This document shows positions 34,001-41,336 of a stretch of 64,000 bases of DNA, piece after piece (position 1 is the first letter of the stretch; each line of letters starts with the position of its first letter). Made by a program: the position numbers and the translations under genes. This DNA comes from Mesorhizobium kowhaii (lineage in GTDB: Bacteria > Pseudomonadota > Alphaproteobacteria > Rhizobiales > Rhizobiaceae), in the NCBI RefSeq assembly GCF_003253745.1, contig NZ_MZXV01000013.1, positions 806,001-870,000 of the forward strand. Direction: 5' to 3'. The notes under the pieces are model-generated. The model was not told where the DNA came from. It worked only from the letters and a program-made list of their open reading frames with translations, and searched no databases.

Positions 34001-35190
34001 ATCTCACCCAGTTCACCAGGCTCGGCAAGTTGCGGCAGCGAAGCGTCGAGAATGACGATCGAGTAGGTCGGCAGCGGCGCGCCGATCGTGACCGGACTAT
34101 CGGGCGTCAGCACACTCATCGTCGCCGTGACGGTCGCCTCGGTCGGGCCATAGGTGTTGAGGATTTGCCGCCCCGGCTTCGACCAGCGCACCACCAGATT
34201 GTGAGGGCAGGCCTCGCCGCCCACCAGCAGCGTGCGCAGGCTGGGCACGTCGCTGGCCATGGACGACAAAAGGGTCGGGCTGCAGGCCATGCAGGTGATG
34301 TCATGGTGGCGCAGGAAATCCGCCAGTTCCTCGCCCACGAGAGGCATCTGGCCAGGTGCCGGCACGACTGTCGCGCCGGCGGCAAATGGCACCCAGATCT
34401 CTTCGGAGGAAAAGTCGAAGGCGATGGTCATGCCCTGATAGACACGATCGCCCGGCCGGTAGCCGTAGGATGCGGCGGCGACCCGGATGAAGTTGACGAA
34501 GCTCTGGTGCTTGATGACCACGCCCTTGGGCTTGCCGGTGGTGCCCGAGGTGTAGAGGATGTAGCAGGTGTCGTCTGATACCGCGGTCTTCGCATGTGGC
34601 TTCAGCGGCGCGCTGGACTGTTTGGAAATCTCGGCGGCGGCGCTGTCGATCAACAAATGGGGAACGGGCAGTTGATCGGCTCGCGACGCATAGGCGGCGA
34701 TGGTGACGATCAGGCTCACGCTTGCGTCTTCGATGATGAGCGTCATCCGCTCCTCAGGGAACGCGGTGGCCAGCGGCACGAAGGCCGCGCCTGCCTTCAT
34801 CACGGCGAGCAACGCAACATAGGTTTCCGCCGATCGGTCGAGAATGAGCCCAACCCGGTCACCCCTTCGCACGCCACGCTTGACCAGCAGGCGGGCGAAC
34901 TGGTTGGCACGCTTGTCCAGCTCCCGATACGTCCAGGCGCGCCCGTCGGAGATCACCGCCGGCAACGCGGCAAAGGTCTCGGCGAGCTGCTCGAAGACCG
35001 TATCGAGCCGCTCACCGGGTTGCCCCTGCCGGGCAAAGTCGGCGCCCGTCAGGATCTGGCCGCGCGCGACTGGTCCGGAGTCGTGAGCGACCCTTACGAG
35101 CGCATCGACGCTTGTGAGGCAAGTCTCGGGCTGGCTGCCCGGTCTTGCCTCGTCCAGTCCGGCCATATCGAAACCGTGATCCATTTCCAT
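31066..35190 (-). CDS. Pls/PosA-family nonribosomal peptide synthetase with membrane and beta-helix domains
   Basis: 1374 residues. An adenylation domain spans about 60-560: A3 ILYTSGTTGKPKG near 211, A4 AFDFSSEEIW near 258, A5 LNTYGPTEATV, A7/A8 YRTGDLGRIN to KIRGYRIELGEIE, and A10 SNKVDLRQL. A carrier domain has its Ser near 604 (LGANSLLMAH). The rest has several membrane helices alternating with three left-handed beta-helix (hexapeptide) segments, near 790-890, 1030-1110 and 1270-1360. This is the layout of the NRPS terminal-domain family that includes epsilon-poly-lysine synthetase of Streptomyces, of similar length (about 1320). There is no condensation or thioesterase domain. Glu at the GrsA-239-equivalent position suits a basic amino acid substrate. 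Confidence 0.88.
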   Translation of the reverse strand: MEMDHGFDMAGLDEARPGSQPETCLTSVDALVRVAHDSGPVARGQILTGADFARQGQPGERLDTVFEQLAETFAALPAVISDGRAWTYRELDKRANQFARLLVKRGVRRGDRVGLILDRSAETYVALLAVMKAGAAFVPLATAFPEERMTLIIEDASVSLIVTIAAYASRADQLPVPHLLIDSAAAEISKQSSAPLKPHAKTAVSDDTCYILYTSGTTGKPKGVVIKHQSFVNFIRVAAASYGYRPGDRVYQGMTIAFDFSSEEIWVPFAAGATVVPAPGQMPLVGEELADFLRHHDITCMACSPTLLSSMASDVPSLRTLLVGGEACPHNLVVRWSKPGRQILNTYGPTEATVTATMSVLTPDSPVTIGAPLPTYSIVILDASLPQLAEPGELGEIGIAGIGLAVGYLNRPDLTHQKFIADFLDLPNNPSKRIYRTGDLGRINDNGEIEYNGRIDTQVKIRGYRIELGEIEAVLLDQPEIAQAAVTTWEIEPGRVELVAYYAPKPGLPAISRADLGQVMKRRLPDYMVPSYLEELPAIPMTVSNKVDLRQLPKPTNARLSADRAMVPPGNDDERFLADALAAVLKFDEVSVEDDFFDDLGANSLLMAHFCARVRTRKEWATTSMRDIYLYPTVARLAKHLSVAEEMTTATNEPVLTRQASNLAYWTCGAAQLVFYGLYSYVALWAVNDGLNWMYDALDEPLQLYLRCVALSAAVFFGMSGFAVIAKWVLIGRWKAEAFPIWGLRYFRFWVVKTLIRTAPVVLFRGSPLYSFYLKLLGTKLGKNAVIESKSVPVCTDLISIGANTILRKESMILGYRAQAGYIHTGPLTIGRDAFVGVGSTLDIDTRIGNGAQLGHSSSLHRGQSIPDGERWHGSPAVPTTADYCKVRNVDPSNIRRFLFEAVQLIGLFAIVTPLPLLFHSYWENVGDDYQETIGIVAIGTTVTLFGYIAVAFLAATLVPRLFSLLLKPGRTYTLYGFRYWLQTVAEFSSNSRVLGLLFGDSSAIVHYMRAIGWNLNKVVQTGSNFGSNQQHENPLLCEIGTETMVSDGLFMINMHKSASAFRLEPTRIGERNYLGNNIYYPPDGRTGDNVLLGTKVMVPIDGPLRENVGLLGSPSFEIPRMVNRDKELIAGVDEDDRRRSIPHKNRHNMVTILLFVATQWIMLFATLAIWDRALNYYTEWAEVALFVAVLLTSAITIPFYIFVERASLGFGRLKPQMTTIYDVAFWRHERHWKLADSPIVRLFAGTPFRPMILRMLGVKVGKRVYDGGSNLTERSLVEIGDDVTLNEGCVIQAHSLEEGAFKSDFIRIGKGCTLGPSAFVHYGVVMGEGSVVDVDSFVMKGEELEPNSIWRGNPAKLHRFVQPVTGDGSKASA

Positions 35191-35229
35191 ACTTTCTCGT
35201 CCTGGCCGGGCATCGCCCGGCGCGGCCGA

Positions 35230-35315
35230 TTTCCGGCCGCCGCGGGATGCTTATGCCATCCGATCTTTTCGCCAGTTTTTCCGAACTGTTGAGTTTTGTT
35301 TCTGGAGTGTGTCCG
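35230..35315 (-). repeat. shared upstream element, copy 2
   Basis: 86 bases about 93% identical to 21209-21295. It lies 40 bases upstream of the NRPS ATG, in the same orientation relative to the gene as copy 1 is to its gene. Confidence 0.7.
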
Positions 35316-35431
35316 AGCGCTTTTCCTACGGTCCGCGTGAGGCTGCGAGCTCAGGTCGACAAAGCCTGACGACAGCCAGTCCGGCGGTGTCGGCGGCTTT
35401 TGTTCCGGGGGCTTTTCGATAGGAATTTATT

Positions 35432-35510
35432 CTTGACATGGTGAGGGCAGCTATGCTATTCGTCCATCGTGCTGATTTGCGCCAATGACCCGCCGCACAG
35501 GCGGGTTTTT
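35432..35510 (+). ncRNA. promoter-terminator unit, candidate small RNA or attenuated leader
   Basis: CTTGAC at 35432-35437 and GCTATT at 35455-35460 match the alphaproteobacterial sigma-70 pattern (CTTGAC, 17 bases, CTATAT-like). ACCCGCC-GCACA-GGCGGGT followed by TTTTT at 35488-35510 is a strong terminator. The predicted transcript is only about 45 bases and lacks an obvious ORF. It could be a small RNA or a terminated leader for the genes at 35836. Confidence 0.45.
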
Positions 35511-35564
35511 GCGTTTGATGCTTCGTCAACCGGGGAGGGTGAAGCCTCCGCCGCCGAGTTCCAC

Positions 35565-35725
35565 GGCGCCCCCCTCTGCCCTGCCGGGCATCTCCCCCAC
35601 AAGGAGGGAGATTGGCCGGAACATCCGCTTTCGCCAATTTTCACGTTGCGAGAAAAACGCCGGCGCCGAAGCTGCCAATCTCCCCACAAGTGGGGGAGAT
35701 GCCCGGCAGGGCAGAGGGGGGCGCC
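35565..35725. repeat. long inverted repeat with 52-base arms
   Basis: 35565-35616 and 35674-35725 are inverted copies, identical except for a few bases around ACAAGGAG versus ACTTGTGG. The arms carry short pieces (CTCCCCCAC, GGGAGAT) that also recur in other GC-rich spacers of this window, for example near 8500, 9510 and 61600. This is a typical rhizobial palindromic repeat. No ORF is supported here. Confidence 0.8.
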
Positions 35726-35835
35726 GTAGGGCGCCAACCTTCGTGCGGGTCACGCTCTTCCCGCATGATCACGCAAATTTTTTGGATCGTTCGGATTGGC
35801 GTCGCGTTCTTCCCTGACGCAACGGAGGAACTGAC

Positions 35836-36150
35836 ATGGGCGACGAACGGCACGAAAAAATCCAGCAGCGCGCATACGAGATCTGGGAACGCGAAGGCGG
35901 CGGCGATCCCGAGCGGCACTGGCACCAGGCCGCGGCCGAGATCGACCGGGAGGCGGCGCTGCCGCTGACGGCGGGCGATGCTCTCCCGGAAACAAGCGAG
36001 ATCGCCAGCGCCGACATCCTGACGGTCGAGGAACTGGCGGTGCGCACCGGCATATCGAGCGACGAGGCGCAGGCGCTGCTCGACAGGCTGGGCCACGACC
36101 GCGCGGCGGTCGAGCATGCGCGGAACATCAAGGGCAAGCGGAAATCCTGA
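35836..36150 (+). CDS. DUF2934 family protein
   Basis: 104 residues. The N terminus has the DUF2934 signature (HEKIQQRAYEIWEREGGGDPERHWHQA), a short helical motif common in rhizobia. The second half has a helical TVEELAVRTGISSDEAQALLDRL segment resembling small helix-turn-helix or UBA-like domains, then a basic tail (NIKGKRKS). ATG is preceded by GGAGGAACTGAC. Function unknown. It is followed at 19 bases by the 49-residue micro-gene, so probably an operon. Confidence 0.85.
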   Translation: MGDERHEKIQQRAYEIWEREGGGDPERHWHQAAAEIDREAALPLTAGDALPETSEIASADILTVEELAVRTGISSDEAQALLDRLGHDRAAVEHARNIKGKRKS

Positions 36151-36169
36151 TCGATCCAGGGAGAGCCCG

Positions 36170-36319
36170 ATGATCAGAAAACTCAAAGACGGAAAATACC
36201 GCCTCTATTCGCGCAAGAAAGACGAAAAGACCGGCAAGCGGCGGAATCTCGGGACGTTTGATACGCGCGAGGCGGCGGAGAAGCATGAGCGCGAGGTGCA
36301 GTATTTCAAGCGGCGTTGA
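36170..36319 (+). CDS. 49-residue basic micro-protein, intact copy
   Basis: ATG 36170 (preceded by GGGAGAG) gives a 49-residue protein, MIRKLKDGKYRLYSRKK, then DEKTGKRRNLGTFDTREAAE and KHEREVQYFKRR. The KDGKYRLYSRKKD and LGTFDTREAAEKHER pieces resemble the arm-type DNA-binding motif at the N terminus of phage integrases or a small stress peptide, but no function is known. Two damaged copies lie at 36919-37026 and 39768-39916. Confidence 0.75.
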   Translation: MIRKLKDGKYRLYSRKKDEKTGKRRNLGTFDTREAAEKHEREVQYFKRR

Positions 36320-36482
36320 GGGCTGCCGAACATTGCGGCGCGAGAAGGAAATTGAAAGCAACTGAATGCAATCTGAAATCAGCTTGCAACCGAATTGAAA
36401 CACATCGACGCGACAGGCGACATGCGTGCGAAACGCCCTGGGGAGATGGTTGAGCCTTACCCACAAACCCAGGAGCGCGCCG

Positions 36483-36908
36483 ATGACACCCGACCAGATT
36501 CGACTAGTTCAGGATAGTTTTCGCGAAGTCGTCCCGATACGCGCGGCCGCCGCCGCCCTGTTCTATGAACGCCTGTTCGCTATCGACGGGAATCTTCGGG
36601 CGCTGTTTCCGGTGAGAGACATGACCAAGCAAGGCGCCAAGCTGATGGCGAGCCTGGGCTTTGTCGTGCATGGTCTGGATCGTGCCGAGACCATCCTGCC
36701 CACCGTGCGCGAACTCGCCAAGCGTCACGTCACCTACGGTGTCGAGGAGCATCATTACCCGATCGTCGGCCAGGCGCTGATCGAGACGCTGGCGGCCGGC
36801 CTCGGCCCAGCTTTCACGCCAGCGGTGCGCGAGGCCTGGGAGGCAGCCTACGGCTTGCTCGCGAGTGTCATGATCGCGGCCGCCCGCGAGGTCCAACTCG
36901 CGGCGTGA
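36483..36908 (+). CDS. single-domain globin (flavohaemoglobin-like haem domain)
   Basis: 141 residues from ATG 36483, preceded by AGGAG at seven bases. Globin helices are visible: VQDSFREVVPIRAAAAALFYERLF, then LRALFP (CD-corner Phe), LAKRHVTYGVEEHHYPIVGQALI (proximal His in the F helix, followed by the usual YGV), and a C-terminal AWEAAYGLLASVMI helix. The reductase domain of flavohaemoglobins is absent. It binds haem and oxygen or NO in the cytoplasm and may detoxify NO or buffer oxygen. Flanked by the intact and truncated copies of the micro-gene. Confidence 0.9.
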   Translation: MTPDQIRLVQDSFREVVPIRAAAAALFYERLFAIDGNLRALFPVRDMTKQGAKLMASLGFVVHGLDRAETILPTVRELAKRHVTYGVEEHHYPIVGQALIETLAAGLGPAFTPAVREAWEAAYGLLASVMIAAAREVQLAA

Positions 36909-36918
36909 GGGCAGCGCG

Positions 36919-37026
36919 CGCAAGAAGGACGAAAAGACCGGCAAACGCCGCAATCTCGGCACGTTTGACACGCGCGAGGCTGCGGTGAAGCATGAGCGCG
37001 AGGTGCAGTATTTCAAGCGGCATTGA
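36919..37026 (+). pseudogene. 5'-truncated copy of the micro-gene
   Basis: Encodes RKKDEKTGKRRNLGTFDTRE and onward to VQYFKRH then TGA, nearly identical to the last 35 residues of the gene at 36170-36319. It has lost its first 14 codons and its start. It begins ten bases after the globin stop. Confidence 0.8.
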
Positions 37027-37077
37027 GGGGGCCCGCTGTTCGCAGGGCAGGCAAGCCGGAGGCCTGGCGGCAACCCT

Positions 37078-38946
37078 CTACTGCGGCATCCCTGCACTCT
37101 GCCAAAGCCAGATCGCGAGCGAGCCGGATCGCCCACGGATCTGTGTTTCCACAGGTCCTTTCAGGGTACCGGATTTGAACAGGGCGCAGTCGCGGCCGGC
37201 GACATCAAGCATGATGTCACTCACCGCGACTTCAGCATTCTGGTCGGCTGCGATCTCCATCAAGCGACTGGCAACGTTGACCGTGTCACCTATGGCCGCG
37301 ATGTGCTGACGGCCTTCGCCGCCGAGTCGAGAGGCTACGATTGTTCCGTGGTGGGCTCCGATCTTGAAGCCGAGCCGGGATGCAGTCGATGCAGGCAACG
37401 AGGCGAGCCAATCGTTGGTGCGGCTGGAGAGCCCCACACAACAGTGGGCGGCATTGAAGGCGTCATTTGTCGCTGGTTCCGGCAGACCGAACAGGATCAT
37501 AGCTCCGTCACCCATGAAACTCGTGACGACGCCACCGCAACGCGTCACTTCTTCGCCGACCAACGCATGAAAATTGTTCAGGAGTTCGCGTGTGGCGATC
37601 GGTCCCAATGTTTCACTCAGTCCGGTGAAGCCGGACAGGTCGATGAACAGGATGGCGGCGTCTGTCCGGACGGGCTCCGAGAGGAAGTCGCCATGCTTGG
37701 CCAGCCACTCCCCCATGCCTGGGGCTTCGACGCGTTGAAGCAATTGGCTTTGCGTCGCGAAAAATTGCGCCCGGCTCCTGCCCAGCCAAAGCTGCGCGGC
37801 CCCGAACAGGATAGCCGGCGGAACGGCGGCGGTCATCGGCAGCGCGGCGCTCAGCCAGATGTGGTGCAAGAAGGCGGTCATGTTGACCACCAGCCAGACC
37901 AGGATCACGCCGGCGATCGCCGCGAGGCCGCCGGCATTTCGCCGCCATGCCAACAGCCCGACAAGGACCATTGGCAGCACCACCGCAAAGCCGGCATCGG
38001 CAAGCCGAACAGACTGGTCTCGCACAATTGCGTCGCCGGCCATCAGGTGGGCAATCGCCGTCGACATGACTTCGACGCCCGGGAGTATGGGATCGAACGG
38101 TGTCGGGTAAACATCGCCGGTGCCGGTTGCAGTGGCTCCGATCACCACAATTCGATCCAGGATCGTGCGAGGATCGAGTTGGCCCTCCAGCACGGTCGCC
38201 GCGCTGATCGTGCGGATCGTGCCGCGGGGGCCATAGAATGTCAGAGGCAGGATGTGACCAATGTCCGTCCGGATAGACCGTCCGCCCAGCGATAGATGAT
38301 CGGCTGCGATTTCTGGATCCCCTCCTGCCGCCATGGCGGCAACACGCAAGGGGAAAGACGTTTCCAGCCGATCTCCGGCCCGAAACAGCAACGGCACGAA
38401 GCGGGGCGTTCCCGTCTTGTCGGTGGCCACGTTGACGACGCCGACAGCGGCGGCGTCCGAGAATGCTTTCAGCGGCCACAGAAACCGCTCGGCATTCGGC
38501 ACGCCGGCGATGGGTCCGTCGCCCTCGGCTGCCGTCCATTGTTCGCCTCCGGGATAGACCGCCGCGGCAGCGATGACGCTCGCACTCCCGCTCAGCGAAC
38601 GCGCCAGCGCGTCATCGTTGTCTTTTGCCCCGGGATCGACCAGCAGCAGGTCGAGCGCAATGGCTTTCGGTCCAAGCCGCGCTATCGTATCGACAAGCCG
38701 GGCAAGCGTGGCGCGGCTGAGGGGATATGTACCCTCGTGCCGCACCGCTTCATCGTCTATTGCGACAATGGTGATCAGCTCCGGTGGCTTCGCTGGTCCT
38801 CGAACAAGCGTTCGAAGATCGGTCATCGTTGCTTCGACGCGATCGAGAAACCACAAATTGCCGCGCCAGTGCGCGACGCCCAGGCCGGCGCCCCAAAGAC
38901 CCGCCAGGATGAGCGCGATCAGCGTCGGAAGCGCTCGCCTGCTCAC
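37078..38946 (-). CDS. CHASE2-domain class III adenylate/guanylate cyclase
   Basis: 622 residues. After one N-terminal helix comes a periplasmic CHASE2 sensor domain (about 45-300; VAIDDEAVRHEGTYPLSRATLARLV, AIALDLLLVDPG). Three membrane helices follow at about 305-390, and a catalytic domain at about 420-600. Metal Asp residues lie in LFIDLSGFTGL and SFMGDGAM, and the transition-state Asn and Arg in GDTVNVASRLM. The base-recognising Lys before the second metal site appears replaced by Ser (VTSFMGD), which is unusual. It would make cAMP or cGMP in response to an extracytoplasmic signal. Downstream of, and in an operon with, the FecR-type gene (6-base gap). Confidence 0.9.
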   Translation of the reverse strand: MSRRALPTLIALILAGLWGAGLGVAHWRGNLWFLDRVEATMTDLRTLVRGPAKPPELITIVAIDDEAVRHEGTYPLSRATLARLVDTIARLGPKAIALDLLLVDPGAKDNDDALARSLSGSASVIAAAAVYPGGEQWTAAEGDGPIAGVPNAERFLWPLKAFSDAAAVGVVNVATDKTGTPRFVPLLFRAGDRLETSFPLRVAAMAAGGDPEIAADHLSLGGRSIRTDIGHILPLTFYGPRGTIRTISAATVLEGQLDPRTILDRIVVIGATATGTGDVYPTPFDPILPGVEVMSTAIAHLMAGDAIVRDQSVRLADAGFAVVLPMVLVGLLAWRRNAGGLAAIAGVILVWLVVNMTAFLHHIWLSAALPMTAAVPPAILFGAAQLWLGRSRAQFFATQSQLLQRVEAPGMGEWLAKHGDFLSEPVRTDAAILFIDLSGFTGLSETLGPIATRELLNNFHALVGEEVTRCGGVVTSFMGDGAMILFGLPEPATNDAFNAAHCCVGLSSRTNDWLASLPASTASRLGFKIGAHHGTIVASRLGGEGRQHIAAIGDTVNVASRLMEIAADQNAEVAVSDIMLDVAGRDCALFKSGTLKGPVETQIRGRSGSLAIWLWQSAGMPQ

Positions 38947-38952
38947 TGCAGC

Positions 38953-39486
38953 TCACTGGCCGAAACGGGCCAGCAAGGCGGAAACGCGCTTGGCGGGCCA
39001 GCGCTTGACGGTCAGCGGTCCTGTTCCGGCCTCGACGTCGACACCGTCGCCCGGCGCCAGGACCACGCCGGCACTGGACGCCGGCCGGTTCACGGCGACG
39101 TGACCCCTGAGGACGAAAACAGACGTCTTGCCCTGGCCGACGTCGACTGCCCATTTGGTGCCGCGCGCCGCGGCGATCGCCTGCGGGGTGACAACCGCGA
39201 AGCCACCCGGAACCGAGCCGGCCGGAGCATCGAGCAGCAGCGCCTTGCGCCGCAACCTGACCGCATCGACCTTGCCGTTTCGATCGCGGTCCACCAGCGT
39301 GAAACGAGCGCCGCCTTCGACAATGATGGTCAGGCCTTCCTGACATCTCACAATCTGTCGGGACGTACCGGCCACCGGCGCCAACGCACACCCCGCGCCC
39401 TGCGCCAGGGCGGCATCCACCCAGAAGACACCGGCAAACAGGCCAGCCATCATCAGGCTGCGGAAAAATCGGTCTCTTGCGCTCAT
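38953..39486 (-). CDS. FecR-domain periplasmic protein
   Basis: 177 residues from ATG 39486 (an upstream ATG at 39522 would add 12 residues). Signal peptide with FFRSLMMAGLFAGVFWVDAALA. The FecR-like part is AVVTPQAIAAARGTKWAVDVGQGKTSVFVLRGHVAV (the 'G(T/S)xWxVxV..G' type core), followed by a LAPGDGVDVEAG stretch. FecR-type secreted proteins are often encoded next to CHASE2 cyclases, and the 6-base gap here suggests they work together, perhaps with the FecR part presenting a ligand to CHASE2. Confidence 0.85.
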   Translation of the reverse strand: MSARDRFFRSLMMAGLFAGVFWVDAALAQGAGCALAPVAGTSRQIVRCQEGLTIIVEGGARFTLVDRDRNGKVDAVRLRRKALLLDAPAGSVPGGFAVVTPQAIAAARGTKWAVDVGQGKTSVFVLRGHVAVNRPASSAGVVLAPGDGVDVEAGTGPLTVKRWPAKRVSALLARFGQ

Positions 39487-39767
39487 CACCGCCCCTTGCT
39501 CCTGCAGAAAATTTGCGGTCAAGAAAATCTGCTGCCGTCAGCCTGTGCGTGCCAACCGGCACTTGCAGCCGCGTTGCGCAGAGGCAGCAGGATGCCGACC
39601 GGCAATCCTAGCACGACAAACCTGTTCCGACACCTAGCAAGGCGGCAGCCGCGATGCGAATGTCGATCAGGCGGCGACGTTTACCGCCAATGACACGGGG
39701 CGGGGGCTGGAGGGAGCGACAATGACGGAGCGCCCCAGCGTAGAAGGGCAAGCGGCGGGAGCGACAG

Positions 39768-39916
39768 ATGATGCGGAAACTCAAAGACGGAAAATACCGC
39801 CTCTATTCGCGCAAGAAGGACGAAAAGACCGGCAAGCGGCGGAAGCTTGGGACGTTTGAGAACCGGAAGCGGCAGGGAAGCACGAGCGCGAGGTGCAGTA
39901 TTTCTAGCGGCATTGA
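39768..39916 (+). pseudogene. frameshifted copy of the micro-gene
   Basis: Starts like the intact copy (MMRKLKDGKYRLYSRKK), then loses one base around 39870 and has a TTC-TAG in the original frame near the end. The DNA match continues to TGA 39914-39916. The single frame that continues from the start past 39916 is an accidental read-through and not a gene. Confidence 0.8.
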
Positions 39917-40663
39917 GGGGGTTGAGTTGTTCGCAATTACCTTAGTCTGGCGGTCGCAGTGGCGATACACGTTAGGCTACGGCAACCACCCTGAAAGACC
40001 GTTGTACATTCAGCGGAGACCTTCATTCTCTGTGCTACAAATGGCTACTTCGCGCCGCATGGCAGCCGTTGGACACAGACTTATTCGATCCCGTAAGCAG
40101 GCGTTCGCACATTGTAGCCGCACGAGTTGCGCCCGCACCTTTCGGCTCCACCATGCTCGCCGGCATGACTTTCGTCGCCTGGCTGCTGCCGGGCCAGTTC
40201 GGCGAGTTCAATCGCCTCGACTTCAAGGTCGGTATGGCCCAAATTGGCAAACGCAACAGCCCGTCTACCGACTTGGATCCTGAGGCCGCTCCAGCTGCGC
40301 TGCGCAGTGTTGCCGTGTAACTGGTGACGCTTCTTATCGAGCTTGATCGGATCGCCCTCCTTGAGCGCGATGTTGCGCCCTGCCGCCGTTCGGTTGATCG
40401 CCTTGAGGTTGAACGCCGGGAGCGCAGAGATTGCGGATCGTGGCTGCCTGGACGACCGCGCGCTTGCCGATTAGACGCGGCCGCCCGCTTTTAGGATGGC
40501 ATCGCCCCAAACGTCCATTGCTACGTCGGCGACTCGCGCTCGGCTGCCCCGCGAATCGGCTTAAGTCAAGAAGATTCCGGCTTGCGGGCCGGGTATTTTG
40601 CTGACATGTTTGCCTGTTTATGAATTCTGCACTGTGGCAGGCGTCAAATAGAGGGGCATAAGG
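39917..40663. other. 747-base gap without recognised gene
   Basis: Frames in both directions exist, including a reverse-strand one of about 115 codons around 40080-40440, but none has family-like sequence or a supported start. The stretch may be decayed DNA. The last 60 bases are more AT-rich and probably hold the promoter of the operon starting at 40664. Confidence 0.5.
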
Positions 40664-41329
40664 ATGGCTAAGGAATCTTCGAGTAACGCTTCTTCAGCAG
40701 GTAAGGCGGAGGGAAATCCGATAGGCAATGCAGAGGGAAACGGGCTGAACTTCATGGCGGCCCAGGCTCGCGAGGCCGGGATCTCCGGTGAGGCTGTAGG
40801 TGTCGACAAGATACGTGATCTGCTGTTCGGCAACCAGATGCAGGACTATGACCGCCGTTTTTCCAAGCTTGAAGAACGGTTCTTGCAGCGCTTCAAGGAT
40901 GTCGAATCCGAGGCCAAGCGCAATCTTGAAACGTACGAGTCAAATGCAAAGAAGCAGGTCGAATCGCTCGCGGCGCAATTGCGGAGCGAAAAAGATGCAC
41001 GAGCCGATGCCGACAAGGAGATTGACCGGAATCTTCGCGAGCAAAATCAGGCACTTGAAAAGCAGGTGCGCGCGTTGTCGGATCAATTGAGCGAGCTTGA
41101 GCGCGACGTTGCGGACCGGATAAATCGAAGCGATCATTTGCTGCGTGAGGAAATCAAGCAAAAGAATGAGAGCATTCAGATGCTAATGGAGAAGATGTTT
41201 TCCGATCTCAGCAACGTCAAGACCGACAGAAATCTTTTGGCTGGCCTGTTTGTCGAGGTTGCAAAATGCATAAATCAGGATTCCGGCGGGAGCAAGAGCA
41301 ACTCGGAACGTGGCTGGAAAGTGAGTTGA
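40664..41329 (+). CDS. coiled-coil protein, first gene of GTPase/cyclase operon
   Basis: 221 residues, no signal or membrane segment. The N-terminal 45 residues are Ser/Gly/Asn-rich. Residues 55-195 form a long coiled coil (DYDRRFSKLEERFLQRF, LREQNQALEKQVRALSDQLSEL, REEIKQKNESIQMLMEKM), followed by DRNLLAGLFVEVAKCI. It could oligomerise, bind the small GTPase encoded two genes downstream, or line the inner membrane. It ends seven bases before the next gene, so the two are co-transcribed. No family recognised. Confidence 0.75.
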   Translation: MAKESSSNASSAGKAEGNPIGNAEGNGLNFMAAQAREAGISGEAVGVDKIRDLLFGNQMQDYDRRFSKLEERFLQRFKDVESEAKRNLETYESNAKKQVESLAAQLRSEKDARADADKEIDRNLREQNQALEKQVRALSDQLSELERDVADRINRSDHLLREEIKQKNESIQMLMEKMFSDLSNVKTDRNLLAGLFVEVAKCINQDSGGSKSNSERGWKVS

Positions 41330-41336
41330 TCGGAAC

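Noticed and set aside
37735..37765. Third copy of the REP-like hairpin (GAAGCAATTGGCTTT)
   Set aside because: It lies inside the cyclase coding sequence and lacks the flanking stem and second hairpin; probably chance.
39768..40283. 171-codon frame beginning like the micro-protein
   Set aside because: After the frameshift near 39870 the sequence has no similarity to anything and simply runs on; treated as a broken copy.
39917..40663. Possible transposase remnant in the 747-base gap
   Set aside because: No DDE or serine-recombinase motif or terminal inverted repeats could be made out in any frame.
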